A stretch of 47,812 bases of DNA from Roseburia porci (GCF_009695765.1 NZ_VUNI01000022.1:1-47812), one strand, 5' to 3'. Positions 35,367-44,117 are shown, numbered from the stretch's first letter. Notes: a model not told the origin generated them from the letters alone. Translations and numbers: made by a program.

Positions 35367-36979
35367 ATCTTACTCCTCTCAAGATTCTTCCTTGCCCTCG
35401 TAATGATTTCCTTCGGATAGGATATCACATCCAGAAGTTCAATTGCATTCGTTTTTCCGCCGATTCCCCTGTGGATCGTATATGGAAAGCAGACGTCTTT
35501 TCCCTGGATCACGCTGTCAAAATAATAGTTGTCATATTTTCCCTGCATCGCATACACAAGCTCCATATCGTGCGTCGCGATCAGAACGAATTGATTGCCT
35601 TTTGAAAAATAATCCAGTATGGCCTCCGATGCCGCGATCCGTTCTGCCGTGTTCGTTCCCTTCAAGATCTCATCGATCACGAACAGAACCGGCTCTTTCT
35701 TCTCAAAGCGCCCAAGCATGCGTTTCAGATAACGGATTTCCCTCATATAATAGCTTTCTCCGGTGATGACATCATCCCGAAGCGCCATAGAAGTCATCAC
35801 ATCCATTGGCAAAATGCAAAAATCATCTGCAATACAGGTGTGAATATTCTGCGCCAATATAACATTTACCGCCACCGCTTTCATAAATGTGGATTTACCG
35901 GAAGCATTCGCACCTGTAATGATTGCCCGGTCAGACATGGTAAAATCATTCGACACCGGATGACTCACAAGCGGATGGCTGATTTTGTGTCCACAGATCA
36001 TATGCTCTTTTGTAAACTCCGGAATACACCAGTATTCCAGACTCCTCCGATAAGATGCTATGGCAATCTCCATGTCCACAGTCCCTGCAAAACAGTAAAG
36101 CGCCATGACATCGTCTCTTTTATCTTCGATCAGCTTCATAATACGGTTGAAAGCCACAAGATCATATAATGTAATGCCCATAAGATAATCCTGAAAAATG
36201 GATGCAACATCCCCTGACATACTCTGGTATTTTCTTGTCTGCCACACAGAAATCATTTTAGAAAGCTTATGCAAACGTGCGAGTGCCTCTTTGGTCTGTT
36301 CCTGTGGATATAAGTTTTTACAGGTCTCATCCTTCATCATCCATTTTGCAAAATCAAGAATTCCCTTCAGACTCCCAAGTGAAAAAAGATACACCTCATA
36401 CCGCTGTCTGGTGATGGAGTAAATACCGATATTTACAGCCACAATACCGATAAGTCCTGCGACTGCCACCGGACTATCCGTAATAATACTTGCAGCCAGC
36501 AAAAAAATCAGTGTGATCTGAAGAAAAATAAACAATGCCTGATTACCGATTCTCCAGATCTGCGTGTTTTTCAGAAAATAAGGAAGCGTATAATCTGTTT
36601 TTCTTTTTCCGATCTGACATAATTTTTCTTCAAGCACAAGCCTTTTGTCTTCGTTCGCATCATAATAATGGATGCGTTTTTCAAATGCGGCAGACTCCTC
36701 ATCGGATGAGTGCTCCAGCGTGTGGAGTTTATGATATAAAATCTGTTCCCCGAGATACGATCTGGTGTGATTGACCCGTTCAAAAATCTCATCCATTTCC
36801 AGATCATTCCACGTAACATCATCCACCTGATGGTCTGACGATTCCTGTTCGATCTTATGATAGATCCGAATGTCTTCCATTTTCTGACTGAGGTATCCCT
36901 GTGGCTGCCAGTCTGCTGGATTTTTCCCATACTGGTCTCTTAATTTTTGTCGTACATATTTCCTCGTTCCAAAACTCAT
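35363..36979 (-). CDS. MutS-like ATPase with two membrane helices
   Basis: The product of about 538 residues has a C-terminal MutS-type ATPase domain with Walker A GANASGKST (356-364), Walker B VIDEILKGTN (434-443) and a conserved ATHD. The helical core domain lies before it, with two membrane helices (about 147-165 and 170-189) inserted. The mismatch-recognition domain and the MutS2 Smr domain are absent, so classical mismatch repair is unlikely. ATG 36979 has AGGGG 7 bases upstream. The overlap with the membrane-anchored MerR gene points to a joint role at the membrane. Function unknown. Confidence 0.82.
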   Translation of the reverse strand: MSFGTRKYVRQKLRDQYGKNPADWQPQGYLSQKMEDIRIYHKIEQESSDHQVDDVTWNDLEMDEIFERVNHTRSYLGEQILYHKLHTLEHSSDEESAAFEKRIHYYDANEDKRLVLEEKLCQIGKRKTDYTLPYFLKNTQIWRIGNQALFIFLQITLIFLLAASIITDSPVAVAGLIGIVAVNIGIYSITRQRYEVYLFSLGSLKGILDFAKWMMKDETCKNLYPQEQTKEALARLHKLSKMISVWQTRKYQSMSGDVASIFQDYLMGITLYDLVAFNRIMKLIEDKRDDVMALYCFAGTVDMEIAIASYRRSLEYWCIPEFTKEHMICGHKISHPLVSHPVSNDFTMSDRAIITGANASGKSTFMKAVAVNVILAQNIHTCIADDFCILPMDVMTSMALRDDVITGESYYMREIRYLKRMLGRFEKKEPVLFVIDEILKGTNTAERIAASEAILDYFSKGNQFVLIATHDMELVYAMQGKYDNYYFDSVIQGKDVCFPYTIHRGIGGKTNAIELLDVISYPKEIITRARKNLERSKI

Positions 36980-37057
36980 TTTCTGCCCCTTTTCCTGTTT
37001 GATGCCCCAAATATAAGGCATGAACCAGGTTCAGGGTCAAGGAATTTCTGCAAAAAG

Positions 37058-37085
37058 TTGCAAGAGTCCGAAAAATAGTTATAAT
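37058..37085 (+). promoter_or_regulatory. Promoter of the rhodanese-like gene
   Basis: TTGCAA at 37058-37063 and TATAAT at 37080-37085 are 16 bases apart, about 40 bases before the start codon at 37124. A second TATAAT at 37094-37099 has no -35. Confidence 0.65.
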
Positions 37086-37123
37086 TAGAACTATATAATG
37101 CACAAAGAAAGAGGTTTTACAAT

Positions 37124-37444
37124 ATGAGTATTTTTATGAAAAAACTAACCGTCAATCAGGCGATCAATGAAGCTCACACCACCGACAATGCCATGCTGAT
37201 CGACTGCCGTCCGAAGGATGAATTTAACCACGGTCATGTAACCGGCGCCATCAACATTCCACTCGATAAAATCACGGAAGACCGCATCTCAAGAAGACTT
37301 CCTGACAAAACAACCAGACTTTACATCATCGGAAACTATGGTTACAAACCAAACGACGCCATGCGCAAGTTCAAGAAACTCGGCTACAAAAACGTCGTTT
37401 TCGGTGGCTTTATGGAAGAGCATCACGGACTTTTAGCACGTTAA
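37124..37444 (+). CDS. Rhodanese-fold protein lacking the catalytic cysteine
   Basis: This 106-residue single-domain protein has rhodanese landmarks: LIDCRPKDEFNHGHVTGAINIPLDKI and a C-terminal KKLGYKNVVFGGF. The active-site loop, which normally reads CxxGxR after the fourth strand, here reads GNYGYK; the cysteine position is Gly70. Sulfurtransfer is therefore unlikely, and it may be a binding or regulatory domain. The ATG has AGAGG 9 bases upstream. Its stop codon directly abuts the stop codon of the convergent MATE gene, with no bases between and no terminator visible. Confidence 0.85.
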   Translation: MSIFMKKLTVNQAINEAHTTDNAMLIDCRPKDEFNHGHVTGAINIPLDKITEDRISRRLPDKTTRLYIIGNYGYKPNDAMRKFKKLGYKNVVFGGFMEEHHGLLAR

Positions 37445-38776
37445 TTATAACTTTGCATTTTTCCAGATACCGCTGCAGTACAGGCAGACCGAGAGAATGG
37501 CACCAACGCTCCAGCCGATCGGCCAGGACATCCATACTCCGGTGCTTCCGAATATCGGTGCAAGTACTGCGGCAAGTCCTACTCTTAAAAACAGATCCGC
37601 AAATGTCGTGATCATAAACAGCTTAACTGCGCCAGATCCTCTTAAGATCCCATCGCTCATGGTTTTTGTTGCGACTACCATATAAAACGGTGCGACGATT
37701 CTGAGGAACTGCATTCCGGTCGCCATCGCGTCTCCGGTAACGTCCTGCATAAAAATTCCGATCAGAGGCCGTCCGATAAAGACAAATGCCAGTGTAAGCG
37801 GTACTACCTGAACCACATCTAACATAATTCCAGCACGAAATCCCTTTTTGATACGATCCAGTCTGCCTGCGCCAAAATTCTGTGCAGCAAATGTAGAAAT
37901 TCCATTTCCAGCAGAAGTAAACATTGAAATTGCGATATTATTCAGCTTGATTGCCGCCGTATATCCGGCAATCACACTTGCACCAAAGTTATTGATAATA
38001 CTCTGTACGATAATATTTCCTACAGAGATGAATGATTGCTGCAAAATGCTCGGCACTGCGACTTTTGCAATCTTCCCAAGCAGTCCCCATGAGAAAATCT
38101 CAAATTCTCCCTCCGATGGAATACCCTTCACACGCTTGTATAAAGCGATCACAGCCAGCACACAGCTGATTCCCTGACACAGAAATGTTGCCCATGCCAC
38201 ACCCGAGATTCCCATATGAAATGCACTTACAAATAAAATATCCACAAGAATATTGGATATGGAGGAAAATGCCAGAAAATACAATGGCGTTTTCGAATCC
38301 CCCATTGCAGAGAAAATACCGGTCGCTACATTGTAAAAGAAGACAAACGGCATTCCGGCGGTATAGATTTTCAGATACAAAAAAGAATCCTCCAGAATGT
38401 CTGCCGGTGTATTCATTTTCATCAATACCAGATGTGTACATGTGAAACCGAATATCATCAGTGCTACGCAAAGTACACCAAAAGCAATAAACGATGTGCT
38501 TACCGATGTTTTCAGACGGTTCCACTGTCTGGAGCCAAAGAGCTGTGATACCACAACCGAGCATCCAATGTTACATCCAAATGCAAATGCCGTGTAAATA
38601 AGCGTCATCTCACTCGCATTGCCAACTGCTGCAAGTGCATTTTCACCGATAAATTTCCCGGCTACCAGACTGTCTGCAAGGTTGTAGAGCTGCTGGAAAA
38701 CCACACTTCCCAAAAGCGGTATCGTGTAAAACCATAATACCTTTCTGACATTTCCCTCTGTTAAATCCTTATTCAT
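37445..38776 (-). CDS. MATE-family exporter (second copy)
   Basis: This 443-residue protein has about 12 predicted helices in two MatE halves. The opening VRKVLWFYTIPLLGSVVFQQLYNLADSLVAGKFIGENALAAVGNASE is typical of MATE transporters. It lies 70 bases downstream of the BceS-type kinase gene on the same strand without a terminator, so it is a plausible target or co-operon member of that two-component system. The ribosome site is weak (AGAAAGAAG). The substrate is unknown. It is only distantly similar to the MATE protein at 9383. Confidence 0.9.
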   Translation of the reverse strand: MNKDLTEGNVRKVLWFYTIPLLGSVVFQQLYNLADSLVAGKFIGENALAAVGNASEMTLIYTAFAFGCNIGCSVVVSQLFGSRQWNRLKTSVSTSFIAFGVLCVALMIFGFTCTHLVLMKMNTPADILEDSFLYLKIYTAGMPFVFFYNVATGIFSAMGDSKTPLYFLAFSSISNILVDILFVSAFHMGISGVAWATFLCQGISCVLAVIALYKRVKGIPSEGEFEIFSWGLLGKIAKVAVPSILQQSFISVGNIIVQSIINNFGASVIAGYTAAIKLNNIAISMFTSAGNGISTFAAQNFGAGRLDRIKKGFRAGIMLDVVQVVPLTLAFVFIGRPLIGIFMQDVTGDAMATGMQFLRIVAPFYMVVATKTMSDGILRGSGAVKLFMITTFADLFLRVGLAAVLAPIFGSTGVWMSWPIGWSVGAILSVCLYCSGIWKNAKL

Positions 38777-38846
38777 TTTCGTTACTTCTTTCTTTTTCTA
38801 ATTCTTTTATCCACATTTTCTTATGCTGCTTTCTGTTTTGTGGATA

Positions 38847-39917
38847 TCAGTCCATTACCTCACGCTTTATTGTGGAAAAACCAATCCATACGGTTGTCCC
38901 TTTTCCGACTTCCGATTCGATACGGATCGTATGCCCCAGTTTGTTTAACACCTGTTTACACAGATACAACCCGATTCCTGTGGATTTTTTGTCCGCATGC
39001 CCATTGTATCCGGTAAATCCCTGCTCAAATACCCTTGGAATATCTTCCTGGCGGATTCCGATTCCCTGATCTGTGATCTTTATGTAACACCAGTTTACTT
39101 CCTGCGTAACTTCAATATGAATTGTACCTGAGGCAGAGTATTTTATGGCGTTGGACAACACCTGTCCCACAACAAATGTGATCCATTTTTCATCAGATAA
39201 CACCGTCTGCTGTGTTCCCTCATATTGTATACGAAGTTTTTTTCGGATCATGGTTCTGGCATATTTTCGGATCACTTCACGTATGGCAGCATCCAACGAG
39301 ATCTCCTCGAGCACAAAGTCATTGCCTGCTCCATTGACCCGCTGATATTGAAGCGCCATATTCACATACTGCTCAATGCGGAAAAGCTCCTCTTCCATAT
39401 CCGATACATTCTGAAGATTGCACGGGTAATTTTCCCCGGAATCCTCTGAAAACGGAAGCTTTTCTGCCAGTTCCTCCAGTTCGTTCCGATGCACCTGAAG
39501 CAGCAGCTGCAATGCGGCGATCGGAGTTTTTACCTGATGTACCCATCTGGAATAATATTCTTTCATCTCCGACTGCTGCCTTCCAGCCGTATTCACTGCC
39601 ATCTGTCTGCTGATATTCGCATTTTCAAACAGCTGGCTGTAGATATGTTCGATCTCATCCTCCGGCTCTGGAAGTTCAATCTGACTGCTCATCGGCCCGT
39701 TTAAGAGTTCCTCCATCTGTGCTGTTTTTCTGCGGTAACGACTGTAATTCATAGTTCCAAAAACTCCGATCAGACACAGATCTAAAAGCGCAGAATACCT
39801 GATATCATGAATCGGGATATTGACCAGATACAGATAAAACAGGTGACTTCCACACAAAGCCAGCACTACAATGATCCAGAATAAATTTCTTTTTATAAAT
39901 GACTGCAGCAATTTCAT
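38847..39917 (-). CDS. BceS-type intramembrane-sensing histidine kinase
   Basis: This 356-residue kinase has two N-terminal helices (about 13-31 and 42-58) with only about 10 residues between them, so it has no sensor domain of its own. This is the mark of kinases that sense through a BceAB-type transporter. The phospho-acceptor is H127 in WVHQVKTPIAALQ. The ATPase domain shows an N-box near LSNAIKYS, G1 DQGIG and G2 STGIGLYL. The start overlaps the response-regulator stop by 4 bases. No BceAB pair is adjacent; one lies at 30988-33805. Confidence 0.9.
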   Translation of the reverse strand: MKLLQSFIKRNLFWIIVVLALCGSHLFYLYLVNIPIHDIRYSALLDLCLIGVFGTMNYSRYRRKTAQMEELLNGPMSSQIELPEPEDEIEHIYSQLFENANISRQMAVNTAGRQQSEMKEYYSRWVHQVKTPIAALQLLLQVHRNELEELAEKLPFSEDSGENYPCNLQNVSDMEEELFRIEQYVNMALQYQRVNGAGNDFVLEEISLDAAIREVIRKYARTMIRKKLRIQYEGTQQTVLSDEKWITFVVGQVLSNAIKYSASGTIHIEVTQEVNWCYIKITDQGIGIRQEDIPRVFEQGFTGYNGHADKKSTGIGLYLCKQVLNKLGHTIRIESEVGKGTTVWIGFSTIKREVMD

Positions 39918-40585
39918 CCGATTCGATACCCGATTCCTTTCTTTGTCAAAATAAAGTCGTCGAGTCCAATCGTAGATAATTTCTTTCTCAGGCGGTTCAC
40001 ATTGACAGACAGTGTATTCTCATCCACGTATGCATCACTTTCCCAGAGTTTGGTCATAAGCGTATCCCTGCTTACGATCTTCTCCTTGTTTTCAAACAAT
40101 GTCTGCAGAATCTTCAGTTCGTTCTTCGTAAGCTCAAGCCGCTGATCCTGATAACTGACCGATGCATCCGCAAGATTTAACAGTGCTCCTTTATGCTCCA
40201 AAACACTGCTGTTTCCTGCAAAATCATAACTTCTGCGAATCAGCGCCTGGATTTTCACCGTCAAAACTTCCAGATCAAATGGTTTTGCAATAAAATCATC
40301 TGCTCCCATGTTGACCGCCATTACGATGTTCATGTTGTCAGCTGTCGAGGACAGAAAAATAACCGGGACTTTGGAAAGCTTTCGGATCTCCGTGCACCAG
40401 TGATAACCATTGTAAAACGGAAGCCGTATGTCCATAAGCACCAGTTGCGGATCAAACGCCGCAAATTCAGCCATCACATTACTGAAATCCGAGACAATAT
40501 GTACTTCATAATCCCATTTTTCCAAATGCTTTTTGACCGTTCTCGCAATCATTTCATCGTCTTCTACCATAAATATTCGATACAT
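39914..40585 (-). CDS. BceR-type OmpR-family response regulator
   Basis: This 223-residue regulator has a receiver domain (1-120) with acidic pair D9/D10, phospho-acceptor D52 in VLMDIRLP and a KPFD lysine near 102. A winged-helix OmpR-type DNA-binding domain (about 130-222) ends in LTKKGIGYRIG. It is cotranscribed with the BceS-type kinase. A perfect inverted repeat, TGTATCATG/CATGATACA, lies about 40 bases upstream of the start codon and is a candidate autoregulatory site. Confidence 0.9.
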   Translation of the reverse strand: MYRIFMVEDDEMIARTVKKHLEKWDYEVHIVSDFSNVMAEFAAFDPQLVLMDIRLPFYNGYHWCTEIRKLSKVPVIFLSSTADNMNIVMAVNMGADDFIAKPFDLEVLTVKIQALIRRSYDFAGNSSVLEHKGALLNLADASVSYQDQRLELTKNELKILQTLFENKEKIVSRDTLMTKLWESDAYVDENTLSVNVNRLRKKLSTIGLDDFILTKKGIGYRIG

Positions 40586-40623
40586 ATTCTATCTCCAGTC
40601 TCATCTCGCTTATTTTGTATTGT

Positions 40624-40662
40624 TGTATCATGTCATGATACACGAATTGCTCCTTGTATCAT
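40624..40662. promoter_or_regulatory. TGTATCAT operator-like repeats upstream of the response regulator
   Basis: TGTATCATG at 40624-40632 pairs with CATGATACA at 40634-40642, a perfect 9-bp inverted repeat. TGTATCAT recurs at 40655-40662, exactly 31 bases (three DNA turns) from the first. The spacing suits a dimeric response regulator. Confidence 0.5.
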
Positions 40663-40663
40663 A

Positions 40664-40698
40664 TCATATATTCCACCCGGAAACTATAGCACTACTTT
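40664..40698 (-). pseudogene. 3' part of a small gene split by the IS30 element
   Basis: This short stretch carries the last codons of a minus-strand reading frame that is continuous with 42414-42588 once the insertion sequence and one copy of the 14-base repeat are removed. The joined frame ends ...FLQNEESSAIVSGWNI and TGA at 40664-40666, a product of about 69 residues. The fragment overlaps the upstream region of the response-regulator gene. See the entry at 42414-42588. Confidence 0.5.
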
Positions 40699-40712
40699 CC
40701 TCATTTTGTAGA
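40699..40712. repeat. Left copy of 14-base direct repeat flanking the IS
   Basis: CCTCATTTTGTAGA here is repeated without mismatch at 42414-42427, on the other side of the IS30-family element. It is the likely target-site duplication, longer than the 2-3 bases usual for this family as I know it. Confidence 0.6.
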
Positions 40713-42412
40713 TGAAAATTGCAAAGTTTAATTCTACCATCCATTTATACAGTGGAATTCTCTTCTGCACAAGTGGAGTTTAATCTTTCATATCATAAAT
40801 GGTATGCTCATGTTGGCCTTCTGACAGCAGTAGAAGGAGAACTAGCATGAGCAAATATATTCCCGGTAATCAAAAACATCTTACTCTCGAAGATCGCAAA
40901 TACATTGAAAAATCCCTAAACGCTGGCTGTTCTTTTAAGGACATTGCAAGATATCTTTGTAAAGATCCAACAACAATCTCAAAAGAAATCAGGCTGCACA
41001 GGCTCAGCGACTGGTATCACAAAGGCTGTTTTAACAATGCACATAACTTTTGCGTCCACAGATATCATTGCAAAAAAGTCAATGCCTGTGGCAAGATCAT
41101 TCTCTGCGGTGTCAAATGTACCACCTGTCCAACCTGCAACCAGACATGTCCGGACTTTGTCAAAGAACGATGTAACCGACTCGATAAAGCACCTTATGTG
41201 TGTAATGGTTGTCCAAAAGCAATCAATCACTGCACGATTGCCCGCAAATACCGCTATGATGCTATTTTTGCTGACCGCAAATACAAAGAATGTCTTTCAC
41301 AATCCAGGGCCGGTATAAACATGACCAGACACGAACTGCATCAGAAAGATATGGTCATCACGCCCCTGATTTTTCAGGGACAGTCTCCATATCAGATTAT
41401 AACGAATCATCCAGAACTCGATATGTCCGTGAGAACTCTATATTCTTACCTTGATAAAGGAATCCTGTCCGCAAGAAACATCGATCTGAAACGTCAGGTA
41501 AAATTCAAACCCCGCAAAGTACACAAGACCCAGATCAAAGACAGATCCGTTTTTATCAGACGTATGTTTTCTGATTTTCAAGCCCTTGAACTTGACCATT
41601 TTGCTGAAATGGATACCGTTCACTCATCACAGGACTCAAAGCGTGTCATCCTGACATTCTTCTTAACCCGTGAAAAACTGTTTCTTGCATTCATTATGAA
41701 CAGATGCACCAAAGGTGCCGTAAAACTTGTTTTTAACAAGTTGGAACACCAGCTTGGCACATATGATTTTTTAACCTTATTCAACACGATTCTTACGGAT
41801 CGCGGATCCGAATTCGGAGATCCGGAGTCTCTCGAAAACGGCGTTAATGGCATTATGCGGTCAAGCATCTATTACTGTGATCCGATGAGAAGCGGTCAAA
41901 AAGGCGGCATCGAACAGGCACATACCATGCTTCGAATGATTCTTCCTAAAAAGACTAGCTTTGAATATCTCACCCAGTGGGATTTAAGAACTATCGTAGA
42001 CCACATAAATTCAACCCCAAGAGAAAGCCTTGGTGGTCGAACACCGTATGATGTAGCACTTGAAAACTATGGTATAGACATCTTAAAAGCACTTCAGCTT
42101 AGGCCGATTCCACCCGATGAGGTCAATCTGACGCCTAAGCTGATACGCTTTAACCACTAACTTAGCATAAAAATCTGCTGTCAGGCTGGAACTTAACAAT
42201 TCGCATTTTTTGAATGCGGCCTGTGGAATTTAGTTTCGCACAAAAACTATCCAGAGGCTTGTTTGCCATGCCTGAAAGTAAGATGTTTTATGGAAAGTTA
42301 ATCTAATTATAGCAGTTTTATAAGGATTTAGCCTCCCACAATTCTAAAAAATCAAAGAATTTTAAAGCGTGGTGGAATTTACCCCTGCACTGGAATTTAC
42401 TTTTTCAAGTCA
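40713..42412. mobile_element. IS30-family insertion sequence
   Basis: This element of about 1.70 kb carries one transposase gene. Imperfect terminal inverted repeats begin with TGA: the left end reads TTGCAAAGTTTAATTCTAC from 40719, and the complement of the right end reads TTGAAAAAGTAAATTCCAG (13 of 19 identical). Exact 14-base copies of CCTCATTTTGTAGA flank it. Inside both ends lie same-orientation copies of a TGGAATTTA-type motif (40753, 40774, 42187, 42224, 42373, 42391), possibly transposase sites. The 3' non-coding part (42161-42396) has a hairpin CGCATT/AATGCG and no gene. Element and transposase look intact, so recent insertion is plausible. Confidence 0.7.
40847..42160 (+). CDS. IS30-family transposase with cysteine-rich insert
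   Basis: This 437-residue DDE transposase opens with an IS30-type helix-turn-helix (LTLEDRKYIEKSLNAGCSFKDIARYLCKDPTTISKEI, 12-48). A cysteine-rich segment (about 61-130, with CGVKCTTCPTCNQTC and CNGC) follows, probably a zinc-binding insert seen in one branch of the family. The catalytic residues are D256 in AEMDTVHS, D318 in LTDRGSEF and E356 in GGIEQAH. ATG 40847 has AGGAG 8 bases upstream. The reading frame is complete. Confidence 0.93.
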   Translation: MSKYIPGNQKHLTLEDRKYIEKSLNAGCSFKDIARYLCKDPTTISKEIRLHRLSDWYHKGCFNNAHNFCVHRYHCKKVNACGKIILCGVKCTTCPTCNQTCPDFVKERCNRLDKAPYVCNGCPKAINHCTIARKYRYDAIFADRKYKECLSQSRAGINMTRHELHQKDMVITPLIFQGQSPYQIITNHPELDMSVRTLYSYLDKGILSARNIDLKRQVKFKPRKVHKTQIKDRSVFIRRMFSDFQALELDHFAEMDTVHSSQDSKRVILTFFLTREKLFLAFIMNRCTKGAVKLVFNKLEHQLGTYDFLTLFNTILTDRGSEFGDPESLENGVNGIMRSSIYYCDPMRSGQKGGIEQAHTMLRMILPKKTSFEYLTQWDLRTIVDHINSTPRESLGGRTPYDVALENYGIDILKALQLRPIPPDEVNLTPKLIRFNH

Positions 42413-42413
42413 G

Positions 42414-42588
42414 CCTCATTTTGTAGAAAACCTTGTCTTCTGATTAAAGTTTTCTTAAATTCATCCGCATCATATTTACAATTATGTTCTATCGTGACAT
42501 AATCTTCCACAAGATATGCACATACTATATTGGCATTTGTAAAACGCTTCAAATTGGATCTGGCATATGCCAGACGCATTTCATTCAT
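42414..42588 (-). pseudogene. 5' part of a small gene split by the IS30 element
   Basis: A minus-strand frame from ATG 42588 (MNEMRLAYARSNLKRFTNAN..., ...TLIRRQGFLQNE) enters the IS end and stops inside it at 42397. The 14-base flanking repeat has the same frame on both sides. Removing the IS and one repeat copy restores a longer ending on the left side, to a TGA at 40664. The intact gene would encode about 69 residues, with no family recognised. The ribosome site is weak, so expression is unsure. The right copy of the direct repeat is 42414-42427. Confidence 0.5.
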
Positions 42589-42617
42589 CCCAGCATGTGC
42601 GAATAGGAGGTTGTTAT

Positions 42618-43301
42618 ATGAGCAGTCCTGAGAAATCCAAAAAAGGAAGCCGCATTCTGATCGTTGCCCTTGTGATTGTTTTTCTATGTGGCATTACGTA
42701 TTTTATTGGAAAACCAATGGTCCATTTTGCATCTGACCCGGATAAATTCCGTCTATGGGTAGATGAAAAGGGCTTTCCCGGCATTCTTGCTTTTATGGGA
42801 ATGGTGATCTTTCAGGTATTCATGGCCGTTATCCCGGGCGGGCCTTTTGAGATCTGCGCCGGATACGCTTTTGGCATCTGGAAAGGTGCACTGCTTTGCG
42901 ATATTGCTACCACAATTGGAAGCGTCATCGTCTTCCTTTTTGTCCACCGGTTTGGCATGGATTTTGTAGAATTGTTTGTAAAACGGGAAAAGATTGAATC
43001 CGTCAGATTTTTAAAAAGTTCCCGCAAATCAGAAAGCATTATTTTTCTGCTTTTTCTGATTCCGGGAACTCCGAAAGATCTGCTTTCCTATGTAGTTGGT
43101 CTGACAGATATTTCCCTGTCCCACTGGATTTTTATCACGTTTGTCGGACGTTTTCCGGCGATCTTTTTGTCTGCGCTGAGTGGAAGTGCACTTGGAACCG
43201 CCAGATATGAGATTGCGGTTGCCGCATTCGCTGTGATCATTGTGTTATACATCATCGGTCTTATCGTATATCGCTTCCATAACCGTGAAAAACCGCAGTA
43301 A
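42618..43301 (+). CDS. TVP38/TMEM64 (VTT-domain) membrane protein
   Basis: The product of about 227 residues has a membrane helix near the start (about 10-30) and a VTT/SNARE-associated domain (about 45-205) with re-entrant loops. The conserved stretches IPGGPFEICAGYAFGIWKGALLCDIATTIG and FLIPGTPKDLLSYVVGLTDIS are typical of TVP38/DedA relatives, which include lipid scramblases and putative transporters. ATG 42618 has AGGAGG 7 bases upstream. It converges with the phosphatase gene 18 bases away, with no clear terminator. Its exact cargo is unknown. Confidence 0.88.
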   Translation: MSSPEKSKKGSRILIVALVIVFLCGITYFIGKPMVHFASDPDKFRLWVDEKGFPGILAFMGMVIFQVFMAVIPGGPFEICAGYAFGIWKGALLCDIATTIGSVIVFLFVHRFGMDFVELFVKREKIESVRFLKSSRKSESIIFLLFLIPGTPKDLLSYVVGLTDISLSHWIFITFVGRFPAIFLSALSGSALGTARYEIAVAAFAVIIVLYIIGLIVYRFHNREKPQ

Positions 43302-43319
43302 TTCCGCAAATCAGTGATC

Positions 43320-43937
43320 TTATGCTTCTTTTGGATAATAAACCTTGTCCTTTTCAAGAACGGTTCCGACTCCATCCTTAACATCAACAATGCAGACGGA
43401 ACAGTTCTTTGGCACGCCTCCACGCCAGATATCTTCTTTATCCTCATAGAAGTTAGCAAGCAGGCAACGGCTTGCAGCTCCATGTGTGGAGATCAGTATC
43501 GCCGCATTCTCATATGCTTTGTTATGCACTAATGACTGATAGAAATCTGCTGTTCTTTTTAACACATCCTGAAAGGATTCTCCGCCCGGCGCCTTTGGGC
43601 AGTGAAGCGGATCATTGTAAAATTTGTCCTTATAATCCGATGGAAGAACTTCACTGTTATTGACACATTCTCCCTCCCACTTACCGAAAGACATTTCTAT
43701 GATTCTTTTATCCGTGATCATCGGAAGCTGTCTGCCAGCCATCACAAGCTCTGCTGTCTGCTTTGCTCGGATCAGCGGACTGGAGATTACAAGATCAAAT
43801 TCTATATCTTTCATGCCTTCTCCGGTGAGTTCTGCCAGACGGAGTCCATTTTCATTTAACATGATATCGCGTTGTCCCTGTAATTTTTTTTCTTTGTTCC
43901 ATGAAGTCTCTCCATGGCGTATAATATATAATTTCAT
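43320..43937 (-). CDS. Histidine phosphatase (phosphoglycerate mutase-like) family protein
   Basis: This 205-residue cytosolic enzyme has the RHGET motif with the phospho-accepting His8, the partner arginine in SSPLIRAKQTAE and the second catalytic histidine in ISTHGAASR. Such proteins are usually broad phosphatases (GpmB/CobC/PhoE-like); the substrate is not predictable here. A promoter with TTGCAA and TATAAT 17 bases apart lies about 180 bases upstream, beside a perfect 21-bp palindrome, so the gene may be specifically regulated. Confidence 0.87.
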   Translation of the reverse strand: MKLYIIRHGETSWNKEKKLQGQRDIMLNENGLRLAELTGEGMKDIEFDLVISSPLIRAKQTAELVMAGRQLPMITDKRIIEMSFGKWEGECVNNSEVLPSDYKDKFYNDPLHCPKAPGGESFQDVLKRTADFYQSLVHNKAYENAAILISTHGAASRCLLANFYEDKEDIWRGGVPKNCSVCIVDVKDGVGTVLEKDKVYYPKEA

Positions 43938-44117
43938 GCTGTTTTCCTTCCTTTTTCATATTTATTTAAACATTGCAGATATTCATTATCGTTCCTTTCA
44001 TGCTATCGTGCATCTGCATGTCAATGATGATCGCACTTTCTACACTGGATCATCGTATTTTCACTGTCATCCTTATAAAAAGCTCCCGACCACTATAACA
44101 TTTTTCATCAATTCTAT

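Noticed and set aside
30988-40585. A single BceRSAB operon
   Set aside because: The transporter genes and the regulator genes are 5 kb apart with several unrelated units and terminators between them.
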